Shown here: positions 34,556-42,597 of the stretch, piece by piece
How the letters are laid out: each line of letters opens with the position of its first letter
Numbering within the stretch: position 1 is the first letter of the stretch
Assembly: GCF_019160155.1 (NCBI RefSeq)
Contig: NZ_JAFNIH010000041.1
Coordinates: 62,001-126,000, forward strand
Source: Pinisolibacter aquiterrae
GTDB taxonomy: Bacteria; Pseudomonadota; Alphaproteobacteria; Rhizobiales; Ancalomicrobiaceae
Reading direction: 5' to 3'
DNA: 64,000 bases
Notes under the pieces: generated by a model
The model's database searches: none
Seen by the model: only the letters and a program-made list of their open reading frames with translations
Told to the model about the DNA's origin: nothing
Made by a program: the position numbers and the translations under genes

Positions 34556-36157
34556 ATGACCGACGACGGGACCCTCCCCATCCTCCGCTTCCACGGCGCC
34601 GCCGGTACGGTGACCGGCTCCTGCCACGCGATCGAGATCGGCGACCGCCGCATCCTCGTCGACTGCGGCCTCTTCCAGGGCTCCAAGACCGAGAAGGAGC
34701 TGAACTATCGCGCCTTCCCGTTCGAGGCGCGCAGTGTCGACGCGGTGGTCCTGACCCATGCCCACATCGACCATTCCGGCCTCTTGCCGAAACTGGTCGG
34801 CGACGGCTTCCGCGGCCCGATCTACGCGACGCCGCCGACCATCGACCTCGCCGCCGTCATGTTGCCCGACAGCGGCCACATCCAGGAGATCGAGGTCGAG
34901 CGCCTCAATCGCCGCAACGGCCGTCGCGGCCGCGCCGCCGTCGCGCCGATCTATACCGCCGACGACGCGATGGCGACGATCGAGCGCTTCCGCGCCGTCC
35001 CCTTCGAGACCTGGCGCGAGATCGTCCCCGGCATCCGCATCCGCTTCTGGAACGCCGGCCACCTGCTCGGCTCGGCCTCGGTCGAGATGGAGATCGAGAC
35101 GCCGGCGCGACCCCTGCGCCTCCTCTTCTCCGGCGACGTCGGCCCCGCCCACAAGCTGCTGCAACACGATCCGGTCGCGCCGAAGATCTGGGACTATGTG
35201 ATCTGCGAATCGACCTACGGCGACGTCGACCGCGCCGACGTGACCGAGGAGCACCGCCGCGCCACCCTGAAGGCCGAGGTGAAGGCCGCCTGGCGCGCCG
35301 ACGGCGTGCTGCTGATCCCCTCCTTCGCGGTCGAGCGCACCCAGGAGCTCCTCGCCGATCTCGCCCTGCTGATGGATCGCGGCGACGTGCCGAAATGCCC
35401 GATCTACATCGACAGCCCGCTCGCGACCCGCGCCAGCGAGGTCTTCCGCCGTCATGCCGGCGAGCTCGAGGAGGGCGGCCGGCTGATCCGGGCGATGGAG
35501 GCCCATCACATCCGCTTCACCGAGACGGTCGCCCAGTCGATCGCCCTCGACGACATCCACGATTTCCACATCGTCATCGCCGCCAGCGGCATGTGCGAGG
35601 CCGGCCGCATCCGTCATCGCCTGAAGAACTGGCTGTGGCGCGAGGAGGCGACGGTGCTGCTGGTCGGCTATCAGGCCGCCGGCACCCTCGGCCGCATCCT
35701 CGAGGAGGGCGCGAGCGAGGTCCGCATCCAGGGCGACCCGATCCGGGTGCGCGCCCGCATCCGCAGGCTCGATCTCTACAGCGGCCACGCCGACGGGCCG
35801 GAGCTGGCCGAATGGGTCCGCCATCGCCTCCCCGTCGAGGGCGGCGTCTTCCTGGTCCACGGCGAGGAGGAGGCGATCGCCGGGCTGCGGGCGCGCATCG
35901 AGGCCTTCTATCCCGCCGGCCGGATCCTCGCCCCCTCGCTCGACGGGGCCTACCGGCTGGAGATCGGCGGCGCCGTCGACGTCGGCGATCCGACCCGTCC
36001 GCCGCGGATCGATCCGAACCGCTCCGGCCATCCCGATTGGCACAACGACTGGCAGTCGCTGCTGCTCGATCTCGAGGCGCAATTGGCCGGCGCCGCCGAC
36101 GATCGAGCGCGCGGCGTGGTCATCCGCAAGATCCGGCGCGCGCTCGAGGACGCGTGA
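34556..36157 (+). CDS. Metallo-beta-lactamase/beta-CASP exonuclease family protein
   Basis: A 533-residue RNA-processing-type hydrolase (YsiI/CPSF73-like). The zinc motif HAHIDHSG (HxHxDH) lies about 75 residues in. Further ligands fall in NAGHLLGSAS and SGDVG. The beta-CASP domain (IPSFAVERTQELL; IDSPLATRASEVF; ASGMCEAGRIRHRL) follows, then the RMMBL end (SGHADGPELAEWV; LVHGEEEAIAGL). I chose ATG 34556 (MTDDGTLPI); 34541 is an alternative. Family members are single-strand RNA/DNA nucleases. It is monocistronic, between the RND operon and the convergent MFS gene. Confidence 0.9.
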   Translation: MTDDGTLPILRFHGAAGTVTGSCHAIEIGDRRILVDCGLFQGSKTEKELNYRAFPFEARSVDAVVLTHAHIDHSGLLPKLVGDGFRGPIYATPPTIDLAAVMLPDSGHIQEIEVERLNRRNGRRGRAAVAPIYTADDAMATIERFRAVPFETWREIVPGIRIRFWNAGHLLGSASVEMEIETPARPLRLLFSGDVGPAHKLLQHDPVAPKIWDYVICESTYGDVDRADVTEEHRRATLKAEVKAAWRADGVLLIPSFAVERTQELLADLALLMDRGDVPKCPIYIDSPLATRASEVFRRHAGELEEGGRLIRAMEAHHIRFTETVAQSIALDDIHDFHIVIAASGMCEAGRIRHRLKNWLWREEATVLLVGYQAAGTLGRILEEGASEVRIQGDPIRVRARIRRLDLYSGHADGPELAEWVRHRLPVEGGVFLVHGEEEAIAGLRARIEAFYPAGRILAPSLDGAYRLEIGGAVDVGDPTRPPRIDPNRSGHPDWHNDWQSLLLDLEAQLAGAADDRARGVVIRKIRRALEDA

Positions 36158-36247
36158 TACCGGAGGCCGAAGGCGCCGACGCACCCGTCCTTTGAAGAAA
36201 CGCGAATTTCCCGTCTGCGTCGGAGGCATGAGAAATTAGCGTCGGGA

Positions 36248-36280
36248 CTGCCGTCGGTCGTCTTCGATGACCGACGGTAG
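36248..36280. terminator. Hairpin terminator between convergent genes (1)
   Basis: CTGCCGTCGGTC (36248-36259) pairs with GACCGACGGTAG (36269-36280), 12 bp with one G-U, 9-nt loop. It lies about 90 nt after the beta-CASP gene stop. Confidence 0.5.
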
Positions 36281-36304
36281 GAAGCCGGCTCCCGAACGGA
36301 CGAA

Positions 36305-36342
36305 CGAGACCGGGGCGAGGGGGAACCGCCGCCCCGGTCTCG
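36305..36342. terminator. Hairpin terminator between convergent genes (2)
   Basis: CGAGACCGGGGC (36305-36316) pairs perfectly with GCCCCGGTCTCG (36331-36342), 14-nt loop. It lies just past the 3' end of the convergent MFS gene and probably serves that transcript. Confidence 0.5.
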
Positions 36343-36369
36343 TCGCCGGTCCGATCGGGAGAGCGTCGG

Positions 36370-37956
36370 TCAGTGACCGCCGGCCGGACCCGTATGGGCG
36401 CGCGGGCGCCGCATCAGGGGAACCATCACCACCAGGGTGACGAAGAGGAAGGTGAGCGCCAGGAACACGTCGCCGATCGCCCAGACCTGTGCCTCGCGCC
36501 GGACGATGCCGGTGAGTTTGGAGGTGGCGGCGAGGGCCGCGTCCGAGCCCCGGCTCGCCATCGCCGTGGTCAGCGAGGCGAGCATCTCTTCCGCCTTGAC
36601 GTTGCCCCAGGCGACCCGCTCGTGCAGGCGCTCGAGGTGGAGGTCCATACGGTCGTTCATCACCGTGTTGATGAGGGCGAGACCGACCGCGCCGCCGAGG
36701 TTGCGCGTGAGGTTGAAGAGGCCGGAGGCGTTCTTGATCCGCTCCGGCGGCAGCGTGCCGAGCGCCAGATTGTTGATCGGCACCATGCAGGTCATCAGCG
36801 AGAAGCCGCGCAGCATCTGCGGCACCAGGAGTTCCCAGAAGTCCCAGTCCTTGGTGACGTAGGAGACCTGCCAGGTGCCGAGCGCGAAGCCCGCGAACCC
36901 CGCCGCGATCATCAGGCGCGGATCGACCTTGGTGATCAACCGCCCGACGATCGGAGCGGCGACGAACATGCAGATGCCGGTGACCGCCATGGTCTCGCCG
37001 ATCATCATCGCCGAATAGCCGCGCACCCGGGCGAGATAGACCGGGTAGAGATAGGTGAGCCCGTAGAGGCCGATGCCCATCACGAAGGAGAAGAGCGATC
37101 CGGTCCAGAAGTTCCGGTCGAGGAAGGCGCCGAGATCGACGATCGGCTGTCGTGCCGTGAAGGCCCGCCAGAAGAACAGGATCCCGCCGCAGGCCGAGAC
37201 GAGGCCGGTGAGGACGATCACGTCGCTGTCGAGCCAGCCCTTGGCCGGTCCCTCCTCGAGGAAATATTCGAGCGCGCCGAGGAACACAGCCATGCCGCCG
37301 AGCCCGGCCCAGTCGAAGTTCTCGAGCAGCGAGAAGTCGGGTTCGTCGAAGTCGACCAGGAGCCACACCGCCGTGGTGACCAGGATGCCCGGCACCACGT
37401 TGACCAGGAACAGCCAGTGCCAGGAGAAGATCTCGGTCAGCCAGCCGCCGAGCGTCGGGCCGATGGTCGGGGCGAGCGTCGCGACGAGGCCGATGATCGG
37501 GGCGATGATCGGTTGCTTGGAGCGCGGGAAGATCGTGTAGGCCGAGGCGAACACGGTCGGGATCATGCCGCCGCCGATGAAGCCCTGCAGCGCCCGCCAC
37601 ACGATCATCTCCTCGATCGAGGAGGACATGGCGCAGGCGACGCTCATCGCGGTGAAGCCGGCGGCCGAGATCGCGAACAGGATCCGCGTCGAGAGCACCC
37701 GCGACAGGAAGCCCGACAGCGGGATCATCACCACCTCGGCGACGAGGTAGCTGGTCTGAACCCAGGCGACCTCGTCGGCGGACGCCGACAACCCCGCCTG
37801 GATCTCGGCGAGCGACGCCGAGACGATCTGAATGTCGAGGATCGCCATGAACATGCCGAAGACCATGCTCATGAAGGCGAAGACCCGGCGCGGCTCGAAA
37901 TTGGGCTCGATCGGGCGCGGGCCGGCCGCCGGCGCGGCCGTCGTGGTCGTGCTCAT
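36370..37956 (-). CDS. DHA2-family MFS drug efflux permease (EmrB-like)
   Basis: A 528-residue permease with about 14 hydrophobic segments. DHA2 signatures: FMAILDIQIVSASLAEIQAG in helix 1, the motif C-like ATLAPTIGPTLGGWL in helix 5, and NASGLFNLTRNLGGAVGLAL late in the protein. It exports hydrophobic toxins with a proton gradient, through a HlyD-type adaptor across the envelope. ATG 37956 has a strong GGAGGAGGG site; the longer frame upstream overlaps the adaptor gene. It follows emrA-like gene after 28 nt, and both are likely repressed by the divergent TetR. Confidence 0.93.
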   Translation of the reverse strand: MSTTTTAAPAAGPRPIEPNFEPRRVFAFMSMVFGMFMAILDIQIVSASLAEIQAGLSASADEVAWVQTSYLVAEVVMIPLSGFLSRVLSTRILFAISAAGFTAMSVACAMSSSIEEMIVWRALQGFIGGGMIPTVFASAYTIFPRSKQPIIAPIIGLVATLAPTIGPTLGGWLTEIFSWHWLFLVNVVPGILVTTAVWLLVDFDEPDFSLLENFDWAGLGGMAVFLGALEYFLEEGPAKGWLDSDVIVLTGLVSACGGILFFWRAFTARQPIVDLGAFLDRNFWTGSLFSFVMGIGLYGLTYLYPVYLARVRGYSAMMIGETMAVTGICMFVAAPIVGRLITKVDPRLMIAAGFAGFALGTWQVSYVTKDWDFWELLVPQMLRGFSLMTCMVPINNLALGTLPPERIKNASGLFNLTRNLGGAVGLALINTVMNDRMDLHLERLHERVAWGNVKAEEMLASLTTAMASRGSDAALAATSKLTGIVRREAQVWAIGDVFLALTFLFVTLVVMVPLMRRPRAHTGPAGGH

Positions 37957-37984
37957 CCCGCCCTCCTCCCCGGCGCGGCCGCGC

Positions 37985-39154
37985 TCACTTCCGCTCCGTG
38001 CGGGTGTCGACGTCCGCCTCGACCGACATGCCGGCCCGCAGCAACCCCTCGCGGGCGACCTCGGCCGGAACCGCGATGCGGACCGGAACGCGCTGGACGA
38101 TCTTGGTGAAGTTGCCGGTCGCGTTCTCCGGCGGCAGCAGCGAGAACTGCGCGCCCGTCGCCGGCGACAGCCCGACCACGCGCCCCTCGATGTGCCGGCC
38201 CGGCACGCCGTCGACCGCGAGAACCGCGCGGGCGCCGGGACGGATGTCGCCGATCTGCGTCTCCTTGTAGTTCGCCTCGACATAGACCTCGTCGAGCGGC
38301 ACCAGCGCGAGCAGGCGCGTGCCCGGGACGACGTACATGCCGACCTGCACCGCCTTGTTGCCGACGACGCCGTCGATCGGCGCGCGCACTTCGGTGAAGG
38401 AATGGTCGCGCCGCGCCTTGTCGAGCGCGACGGCGAGCTCGTTCCGCACCGAGGCCGCCTCGCGGCGCTGTCCCTCGACGACGGCGAGCGAGGCGCGGGC
38501 GTTCTCGATCCCGGCCTCGGCGACGGCGACGCCGGCGGCGGTGCGGTCGCGGGCGGCCAGCGCCGTGTCGAGCGCCTGCTGCGTGCCCGCCGAGGACTTG
38601 ACCAGGGTCGAGGCGCGCCGGAAGTCGGCCTGGGTCCGCGCCACGTCGGAACGGGCGGCGGCGAGATTGGCCTCGGCCTGATCGATCCCGGCCCGGGCGG
38701 CGACGATCTGGGCGTCGATGCGGCCGAGCGTGGCGTCCTGGGTGGCGAGCTTGCCCTCCGCCGCCTTCACCGCCAGTTCCGCGTCGCCCGGATCGATCAC
38801 GGCGAGGACGTCGCCGCGCTTCACGTGCTGCAGGTCGGAGACCCGCACCTCGGTGACGAAACCGGAGGCGCGGGGCGCGATCGTCACCGTCTCCGCCTTC
38901 ACATAGGCGTCGTCGGTGGAGATCAGGAACCGGCCTTCGGTCAGCCAATGCCAGCCCTTCCAGCCGACGAAGCCGAGCGCCGCCAGCGCGAGCGTGCCGA
39001 GGATCAGCCGCTTGCGGCGGGCGTTGCCACGCGTCGAGGTGCGGTTGGCGGCCGTGGGTGTGGGGGCGGCGGTGGCCGTCGGAGCCGCCGGGGCGGCGGG
39101 CGGGGTCACGGGCGGCGTGCCGCCGCTGCCGGGGGTGGTTTCGCTGCGAGCCAT
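37985..39154 (-). CDS. HlyD-family efflux adaptor (EmrA-like)
   Basis: A 389-residue adaptor. After a Pro/Thr/Ala-rich cytosolic start comes one membrane helix (~48-68, LILGTLALAALGFVGWKGWHW), then the biotinyl-lipoyl domain (DAYVKAETVTIAPRASGFV), a long alpha-hairpin with Ala/Asp/Glu-rich coiled coil (~130-250), and a beta-barrel. It forms the periplasmic conduit for the MFS permease downstream. ATG 39154 was taken because it gives the normal short cytosolic tail; the frame extends upstream through the operator region. First gene of the operon divergent from TetR. Confidence 0.92.
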   Translation of the reverse strand: MARSETTPGSGGTPPVTPPAAPAAPTATAAPTPTAANRTSTRGNARRKRLILGTLALAALGFVGWKGWHWLTEGRFLISTDDAYVKAETVTIAPRASGFVTEVRVSDLQHVKRGDVLAVIDPGDAELAVKAAEGKLATQDATLGRIDAQIVAARAGIDQAEANLAAARSDVARTQADFRRASTLVKSSAGTQQALDTALAARDRTAAGVAVAEAGIENARASLAVVEGQRREAASVRNELAVALDKARRDHSFTEVRAPIDGVVGNKAVQVGMYVVPGTRLLALVPLDEVYVEANYKETQIGDIRPGARAVLAVDGVPGRHIEGRVVGLSPATGAQFSLLPPENATGNFTKIVQRVPVRIAVPAEVAREGLLRAGMSVEADVDTRTERK

Positions 39155-39286
39155 GCGGCCTCTCGTGTCGGAAGCGTCGTCTGCGACCGAGGTCCGGGAC
39201 CACGCGAGCCACCCGCGATCTCTCCCTCGAACCGGCCGTTCGGGAACGGCGGCTCGCAGACGGTCGACGAAGGGATGCACGGCGCG

Positions 39287-39308
39287 ATCGAACCGAACGG
39301 TTCGGTCA
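39287..39308. promoter_or_regulatory. TetR operator copy 1
   Basis: A 22-nt sequence whose core ACCGAAC-G-GTTCGGT is a 15-bp perfect palindrome. An identical 22-nt copy lies 61 bp away. This one is on the side of the efflux operon and overlaps its probable transcript start, where repressor binding would block transcription. Confidence 0.75.
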
Positions 39309-39315
39309 TTGACCG

Positions 39316-39346
39316 TTGACATAGCGCAGGCGCGCGCCTAGATCAA
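39316..39346. promoter_or_regulatory. Overlapping divergent promoters of tetR and the emrAB-like operon
   Basis: Plus strand: TTGACA (39316-39321), 17-nt spacer, TAGATC (39339-39344). Minus strand: TTGATC (39346-39341), 17-nt spacer, TATGTC (39323-39318). The two share the same ~30 bp, with a GC palindrome (GGCGCGCGCC) in the middle, and are bracketed by the two identical operators. The -35 boxes are good; the -10 boxes are weak. Confidence 0.45.
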
Positions 39347-39347
39347 C

Positions 39348-39369
39348 ATCGAACCGAACGGTTCGGTCA
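39348..39369. promoter_or_regulatory. TetR operator copy 2
   Basis: Identical over 22 nt to the copy at 39287-39308, with the same ACCGAAC-G-GTTCGGT core. It lies on the tetR side of the shared promoters, so it probably mediates autoregulation. The 61-bp spacing is close to six helical turns, allowing both to face the same way. Confidence 0.75.
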
Positions 39370-39550
39370 ATTTGGCGTGAAACTCCAGTCGCGCCGCTCT
39401 TCGGGGCGGCGAGGTGGGGATCCCGCCGAGAGGGCGTCTTCCCGCGCGACCCCGGGCGTGCGAGCGTCCCCGCCCGGGAGAGATCGCGGGAGCGAGACGA
39501 GCGCCGCGCGGTGCGACGGCGCCGACCGAGGCAAGAGAAAGAACCAAGGC

Positions 39551-40231
39551 ATGAACGATCCCGCCAAGCGAACCCATTCGAGCGAGGCCGGCGCGCACGC
39601 GCCGGCTCAGGGCGGAATCTTCGGCCATTCCGACGAGAAGGCGCGCCAGATCCTCGACGGCGCCCGCGCCGTCTTCCTGCGCGACGGCTTCGACGGCGCC
39701 TCGATGAACGACATCGCCAAGGCCGCCGGCGTCTCCAAGGGCACGCTCTACGTCTATTTCCAGTCGAAGGACCAGCTCTTCGCCGCGCTCATCCGCCACG
39801 ACAAGCGGCAGCAGGCCGAACAGGCCTGTCTGTGGGGCGAGCGTCGGCCGGGCGAGGACATCCGTTCGGTCCTGACGGGTCTCGGCCGCCGCCTGACCGC
39901 CAAGCTGATGCTGCCCGAGCACATCGCCCAGGTGCGCACCGTCATGGCGGTCTCGCCGAAATTCCCCGAGATCGGCCGCGCCTTCTACGAGACCGGACCG
40001 AACTACGGCACCGAACGCCTCGCCGGCTTCTTCGATCGTCTCGCCGCCGGCGGCGAACTCGTCCTCCCCGACAGCCGCCTCGCCGCGACCCTGTTCATCC
40101 AGATGTGTCAGGGCGACGGCGTCCGCCGGATGATGTTCTGCGTCTCCGACACGATTTCCGACGACGAGATCGAGACGACCGTCGGCAATGCCGTCGACGT
40201 CTTCCTCGCCGCCTACGCGCCGAAGCCGTGA
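39551..40231 (+). CDS. TetR-family repressor of the adjacent efflux operon
   Basis: A 226-residue regulator. The N-terminal helix-turn-helix spans ~28-75 ([28 protein letters not shown]); the rest is the all-helical ligand and dimer domain with a TetR_C-type end. ATG 39551 follows ACCAAGG; the frame is open back into the operator region but has no site there. Divergent from the HlyD/MFS genes with two identical 22-nt palindromes between, the normal design for a ligand-released repressor of drug efflux. The 181 nt between the tetR leader operators and the ATG hold no other gene. Confidence 0.93.
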   Translation: MNDPAKRTHSSEAGAHAPAQGGIFGHSDEKARQILDGARAVFLRDGFDGASMNDIAKAAGVSKGTLYVYFQSKDQLFAALIRHDKRQQAEQACLWGERRPGEDIRSVLTGLGRRLTAKLMLPEHIAQVRTVMAVSPKFPEIGRAFYETGPNYGTERLAGFFDRLAAGGELVLPDSRLAATLFIQMCQGDGVRRMMFCVSDTISDDEIETTVGNAVDVFLAAYAPKP

Positions 40232-40275
40232 CGGCTCGATCGCGCGCGGCGTGATCGGAAGGCCGGCGTGGGACC

Positions 40276-40305
40276 GAAAAACGAAAAAGCCGCCCGAAGG
40301 CGGCT
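40276..40305 (-). terminator. Rho-independent terminator of tRNA-Lys
   Basis: On the minus strand: GCCGCC-TTCG-GGCGGC (40304-40289), a 6-bp stem with a UUCG tetraloop, followed by TTTTTCGTTTTT. This is the best intrinsic terminator in the window. The same stem may also stop the convergent tetR transcript, where a shorter TCTTT follows. Confidence 0.85.
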
Positions 40306-40339
40306 CTTTGCGAAGGGCACTCCGTCCGGAGGGAAGGAG

Positions 40340-40415
<76 letters not shown>

Positions 40416-40586
40416 TTCCGTCGGCCGGCGGTGCCGCCCGGCGAAGTGGCATCCGTATAGCGGGGTGCGGCCCGCGATGCAACAGGGTCGGCAAAGTTTC
40501 TTCGCATCGACGCCAAGCGCCTGTGGATGAATGAGAAACGCCGCCGGAGAGGCCCCGGCGGCGCGACTTTTCCAAAAGAATCTCGC

Positions 40587-42173
40587 TCAGATGCGCTCGC
40601 CGACCCGGACCGGCTCGGAGGCGTCCGCGGCCGGATCGGTCGCCTTCTGGCGCCGGATCGACAGCTTGTTGAGCGCCGCGACATAGGCCTTGGCCGACGA
40701 GACCAGCGTGTCGACGTCGGCGCCGCGTCCGGTCGCGACCCGGCCCTCCTCCTCGAGCCGCACCGAGACTTCCGCCTGGGCGTCGGTGCCTTCGGTCACC
40801 GCATGGACCTGATAGAGCGACAGCCGCGCCTCGTGCGGCAGGATCGCCTTGATCGCGTTGAAGGTGGCGTCGACCGGGCCGGTGCCGTTGGCCTCCTTGG
40901 TGACGTGGTGGCCGTCGACGTCCATGGTGATGATCGCCTTCTGCGGTCCGCCGGTGCCGGCGATGACGGTCAGCGCGATCACCTTGGCGCCCTCGGCGGC
41001 CGAGGTGATGCCGTCCTCGACCAGGGCCTCGATGTCCTCGTCGTAGACGTGCTTCTTGCGGTCGGCCAGATCCTTCATCCGGGTGAAGGCGGCCTCGAAG
41101 GCGTTCTCGCCCAGATCGTAGCCCAGATCCTTCAGCTTCTCGCGGAAGGCGTGGCGGCCGGAATGCTTGCCCATGACCAGATTGGTCTCGCGCACGCCGA
41201 CGTCCTCGGGGCGCATGATCTCGTAGGTCTCGACGTGCTTCAGCATGCCGTCCTGATGGATGCCGCTCTCGTGGGCGAAGGCGTTCTTGCCGACGATCGC
41301 CTTGTTGTACTGGACGGGGAAGCCCGAGACTGTGGAGACCAGCTTGGAGGCCTGCGTCAGCATCGGCGTCTTGATGCCGGTGGTGAAGGGGAAGGCGTCG
41401 GCGCGGGTGCGGATCGCCATGACGATCTCTTCCAGCGCCGCGTTTCCGGCCCGCTCGCCCAGCCCGTTGACGGTGCATTCGACCTGCCGCGCGCCGCCCA
41501 TCACGCCGGCCAGCGAATTGGCGACCGCCATGCCCAGATCGTTGTGGCAATGGGTCGAGAAGATCGCCTTGTCGGCGTTCGGCACCCGGTTGATCAGCAT
41601 CTCGAACAGGGCCCGATATTCCTCCGGCGTGGTGTAGCCGACGGTATCGGGGATGTTGATCGTGGTGGCGCCGGCCTTGATCGCCGCCTCGACGCAGCGG
41701 CACAGGAAGTCGTGCTCGGTGCGGGTCGCGTCCTCGGCCGACCATTCGACGTCGTCGGTGTGGGTGCGGGCGCGGGAGACGGAGGCGAACACCTTCTCGA
41801 GGACCGCGTCGGGCTCCATCTGCAGCTTGTACTTCATGTGCACCGGCGAGGTGGAGATGAAGGTATGGATGCGGAAGGCATGCGCGTGGCGCAGCGCCTC
41901 GGCGGCCCGGTCGATGTCTTTGTTGGCGGCGCGCGCCAGGCCCGCCGGTACGGCATTGTGCAGACGGCGGGCGATCTCGGAGACCGCCTCGAAGTCGCCC
42001 TGGGAGGCGATCGGGAAGCCCGCCTCGATCACGTCGACGCCCATGGCGTCCAGGATGTCGGCGACCTGCAGCTTCTCGTCGAAGGTCATCGAGGCGCCGG
42101 CGGACTGTTCGCCGTCGCGCAGGGTGGTGTCGAAGATGCGGATGCGTTCACGGGAGGAGGGAACGGCGTTCAT
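40587..42173 (-). CDS. leuA: 2-isopropylmalate synthase
   Basis: A 528-residue enzyme that condenses acetyl-CoA with 2-oxoisovalerate, the committed step of leucine synthesis. The catalytic TIM barrel begins RIRIFDTTLRDGEQSAGA and carries the metal-binding HCHNDLGMAVAN. The C-terminal LeuA_dimer domain (~395-510) gives leucine feedback inhibition. Length and N-terminus fit the type 1 family. No other leu gene is adjacent. The 424-nt upstream region holds a Leu-rich leader peptide and hairpins, pointing to control by attenuation. Confidence 0.96.
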   Translation of the reverse strand: MNAVPSSRERIRIFDTTLRDGEQSAGASMTFDEKLQVADILDAMGVDVIEAGFPIASQGDFEAVSEIARRLHNAVPAGLARAANKDIDRAAEALRHAHAFRIHTFISTSPVHMKYKLQMEPDAVLEKVFASVSRARTHTDDVEWSAEDATRTEHDFLCRCVEAAIKAGATTINIPDTVGYTTPEEYRALFEMLINRVPNADKAIFSTHCHNDLGMAVANSLAGVMGGARQVECTVNGLGERAGNAALEEIVMAIRTRADAFPFTTGIKTPMLTQASKLVSTVSGFPVQYNKAIVGKNAFAHESGIHQDGMLKHVETYEIMRPEDVGVRETNLVMGKHSGRHAFREKLKDLGYDLGENAFEAAFTRMKDLADRKKHVYDEDIEALVEDGITSAAEGAKVIALTVIAGTGGPQKAIITMDVDGHHVTKEANGTGPVDATFNAIKAILPHEARLSLYQVHAVTEGTDAQAEVSVRLEEEGRVATGRGADVDTLVSSAKAYVAALNKLSIRRQKATDPAADASEPVRVGERI

Positions 42174-42268
42174 CGGATCTGTCCTCGATATCGGTGCGGC
42201 GCGGGACGGAGATGTCTGAGGTCCGTCGTCGGCGCCGAAGGGTGTTCGGTGGCCGGTTCGCTGCGGAT

Positions 42269-42320
42269 CCCCTGAGTGCCCGCTTCCCGCTCATGGAGGA
42301 AGCCGGTCGGCGCTCAGGGG
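42269..42320 (-). promoter_or_regulatory. leuA attenuator-type stem structures
   Basis: On the transcript, CCCCTGAG (42320-42313), which overlaps the leader stop codon, pairs perfectly with CTCAGGGG (42276-42269). Inside that loop GCTTCC (42303-42298) pairs with GGAAGC (42287-42282). A ribosome stalled at the Leu codons would leave the outer stem free to form, while one at the stop would block it. I see no GC stem followed by a U-tract, so the terminating element is not identified. Confidence 0.5.
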
Positions 42321-42418
42321 CCGATAAGGAGAAGAAGCGAGGCGGCGAGAAGGGCGAGCGAACCCGTGGCGCGGAAGGGCGCATCGATCGTCGGCGATGA
42401 GATGTCTCGCGCGATCAT
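42314..42418 (-). CDS. leuL: Leu leader peptide of leuA
   Basis: A 34-residue peptide beginning MIARDISSPT and ending LALLAASLLLLIGP: seven leucines in the last fourteen residues, including a run of four just before the stop. Such a cluster is the hallmark of leader peptides that sense charged tRNA-Leu. It lies 140 nt upstream of leuA, on the same strand, with its stop inside a long-range stem. Codons are CTC and CTT, although CTG is used heavily in neighbouring genes. The 42174-42268 and 42419-42597 stretches hold no other gene. Confidence 0.75.
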   Translation of the reverse strand: MIARDISSPTIDAPFRATGSLALLAASLLLLIGP

Positions 42419-42597
42419 TCCGGGTTCGAGCCTCGTTTCGCTCGTCGAAGCCATCGGACCGAGGCGCTTCGCGCCATCGGCCCGCTCTTGACGGATCCTG
42501 ACGTGACGGATCCTGAAGTTCAGGGTTCGCGGTCCCGGGACGAGACCGCGAGCCCTTTCGAGATACCGGCGATGACGCGGCGACGCAAGCGCGATTT

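Noticed and set aside
31108-34686. A 1192-codon minus-strand open frame opposite the RND permease
   Set aside because: Same effect: it mirrors the RND gene, which has full family motifs. The His/Arg/Asp-rich shadow has none.
42148-42384. 78-codon minus-strand frame in the leuA leader
   Set aside because: It is basic and Arg/Ser/Pro-rich without ribosome site, and competes with the Leu-rich leader in another frame, which has a clear rationale.
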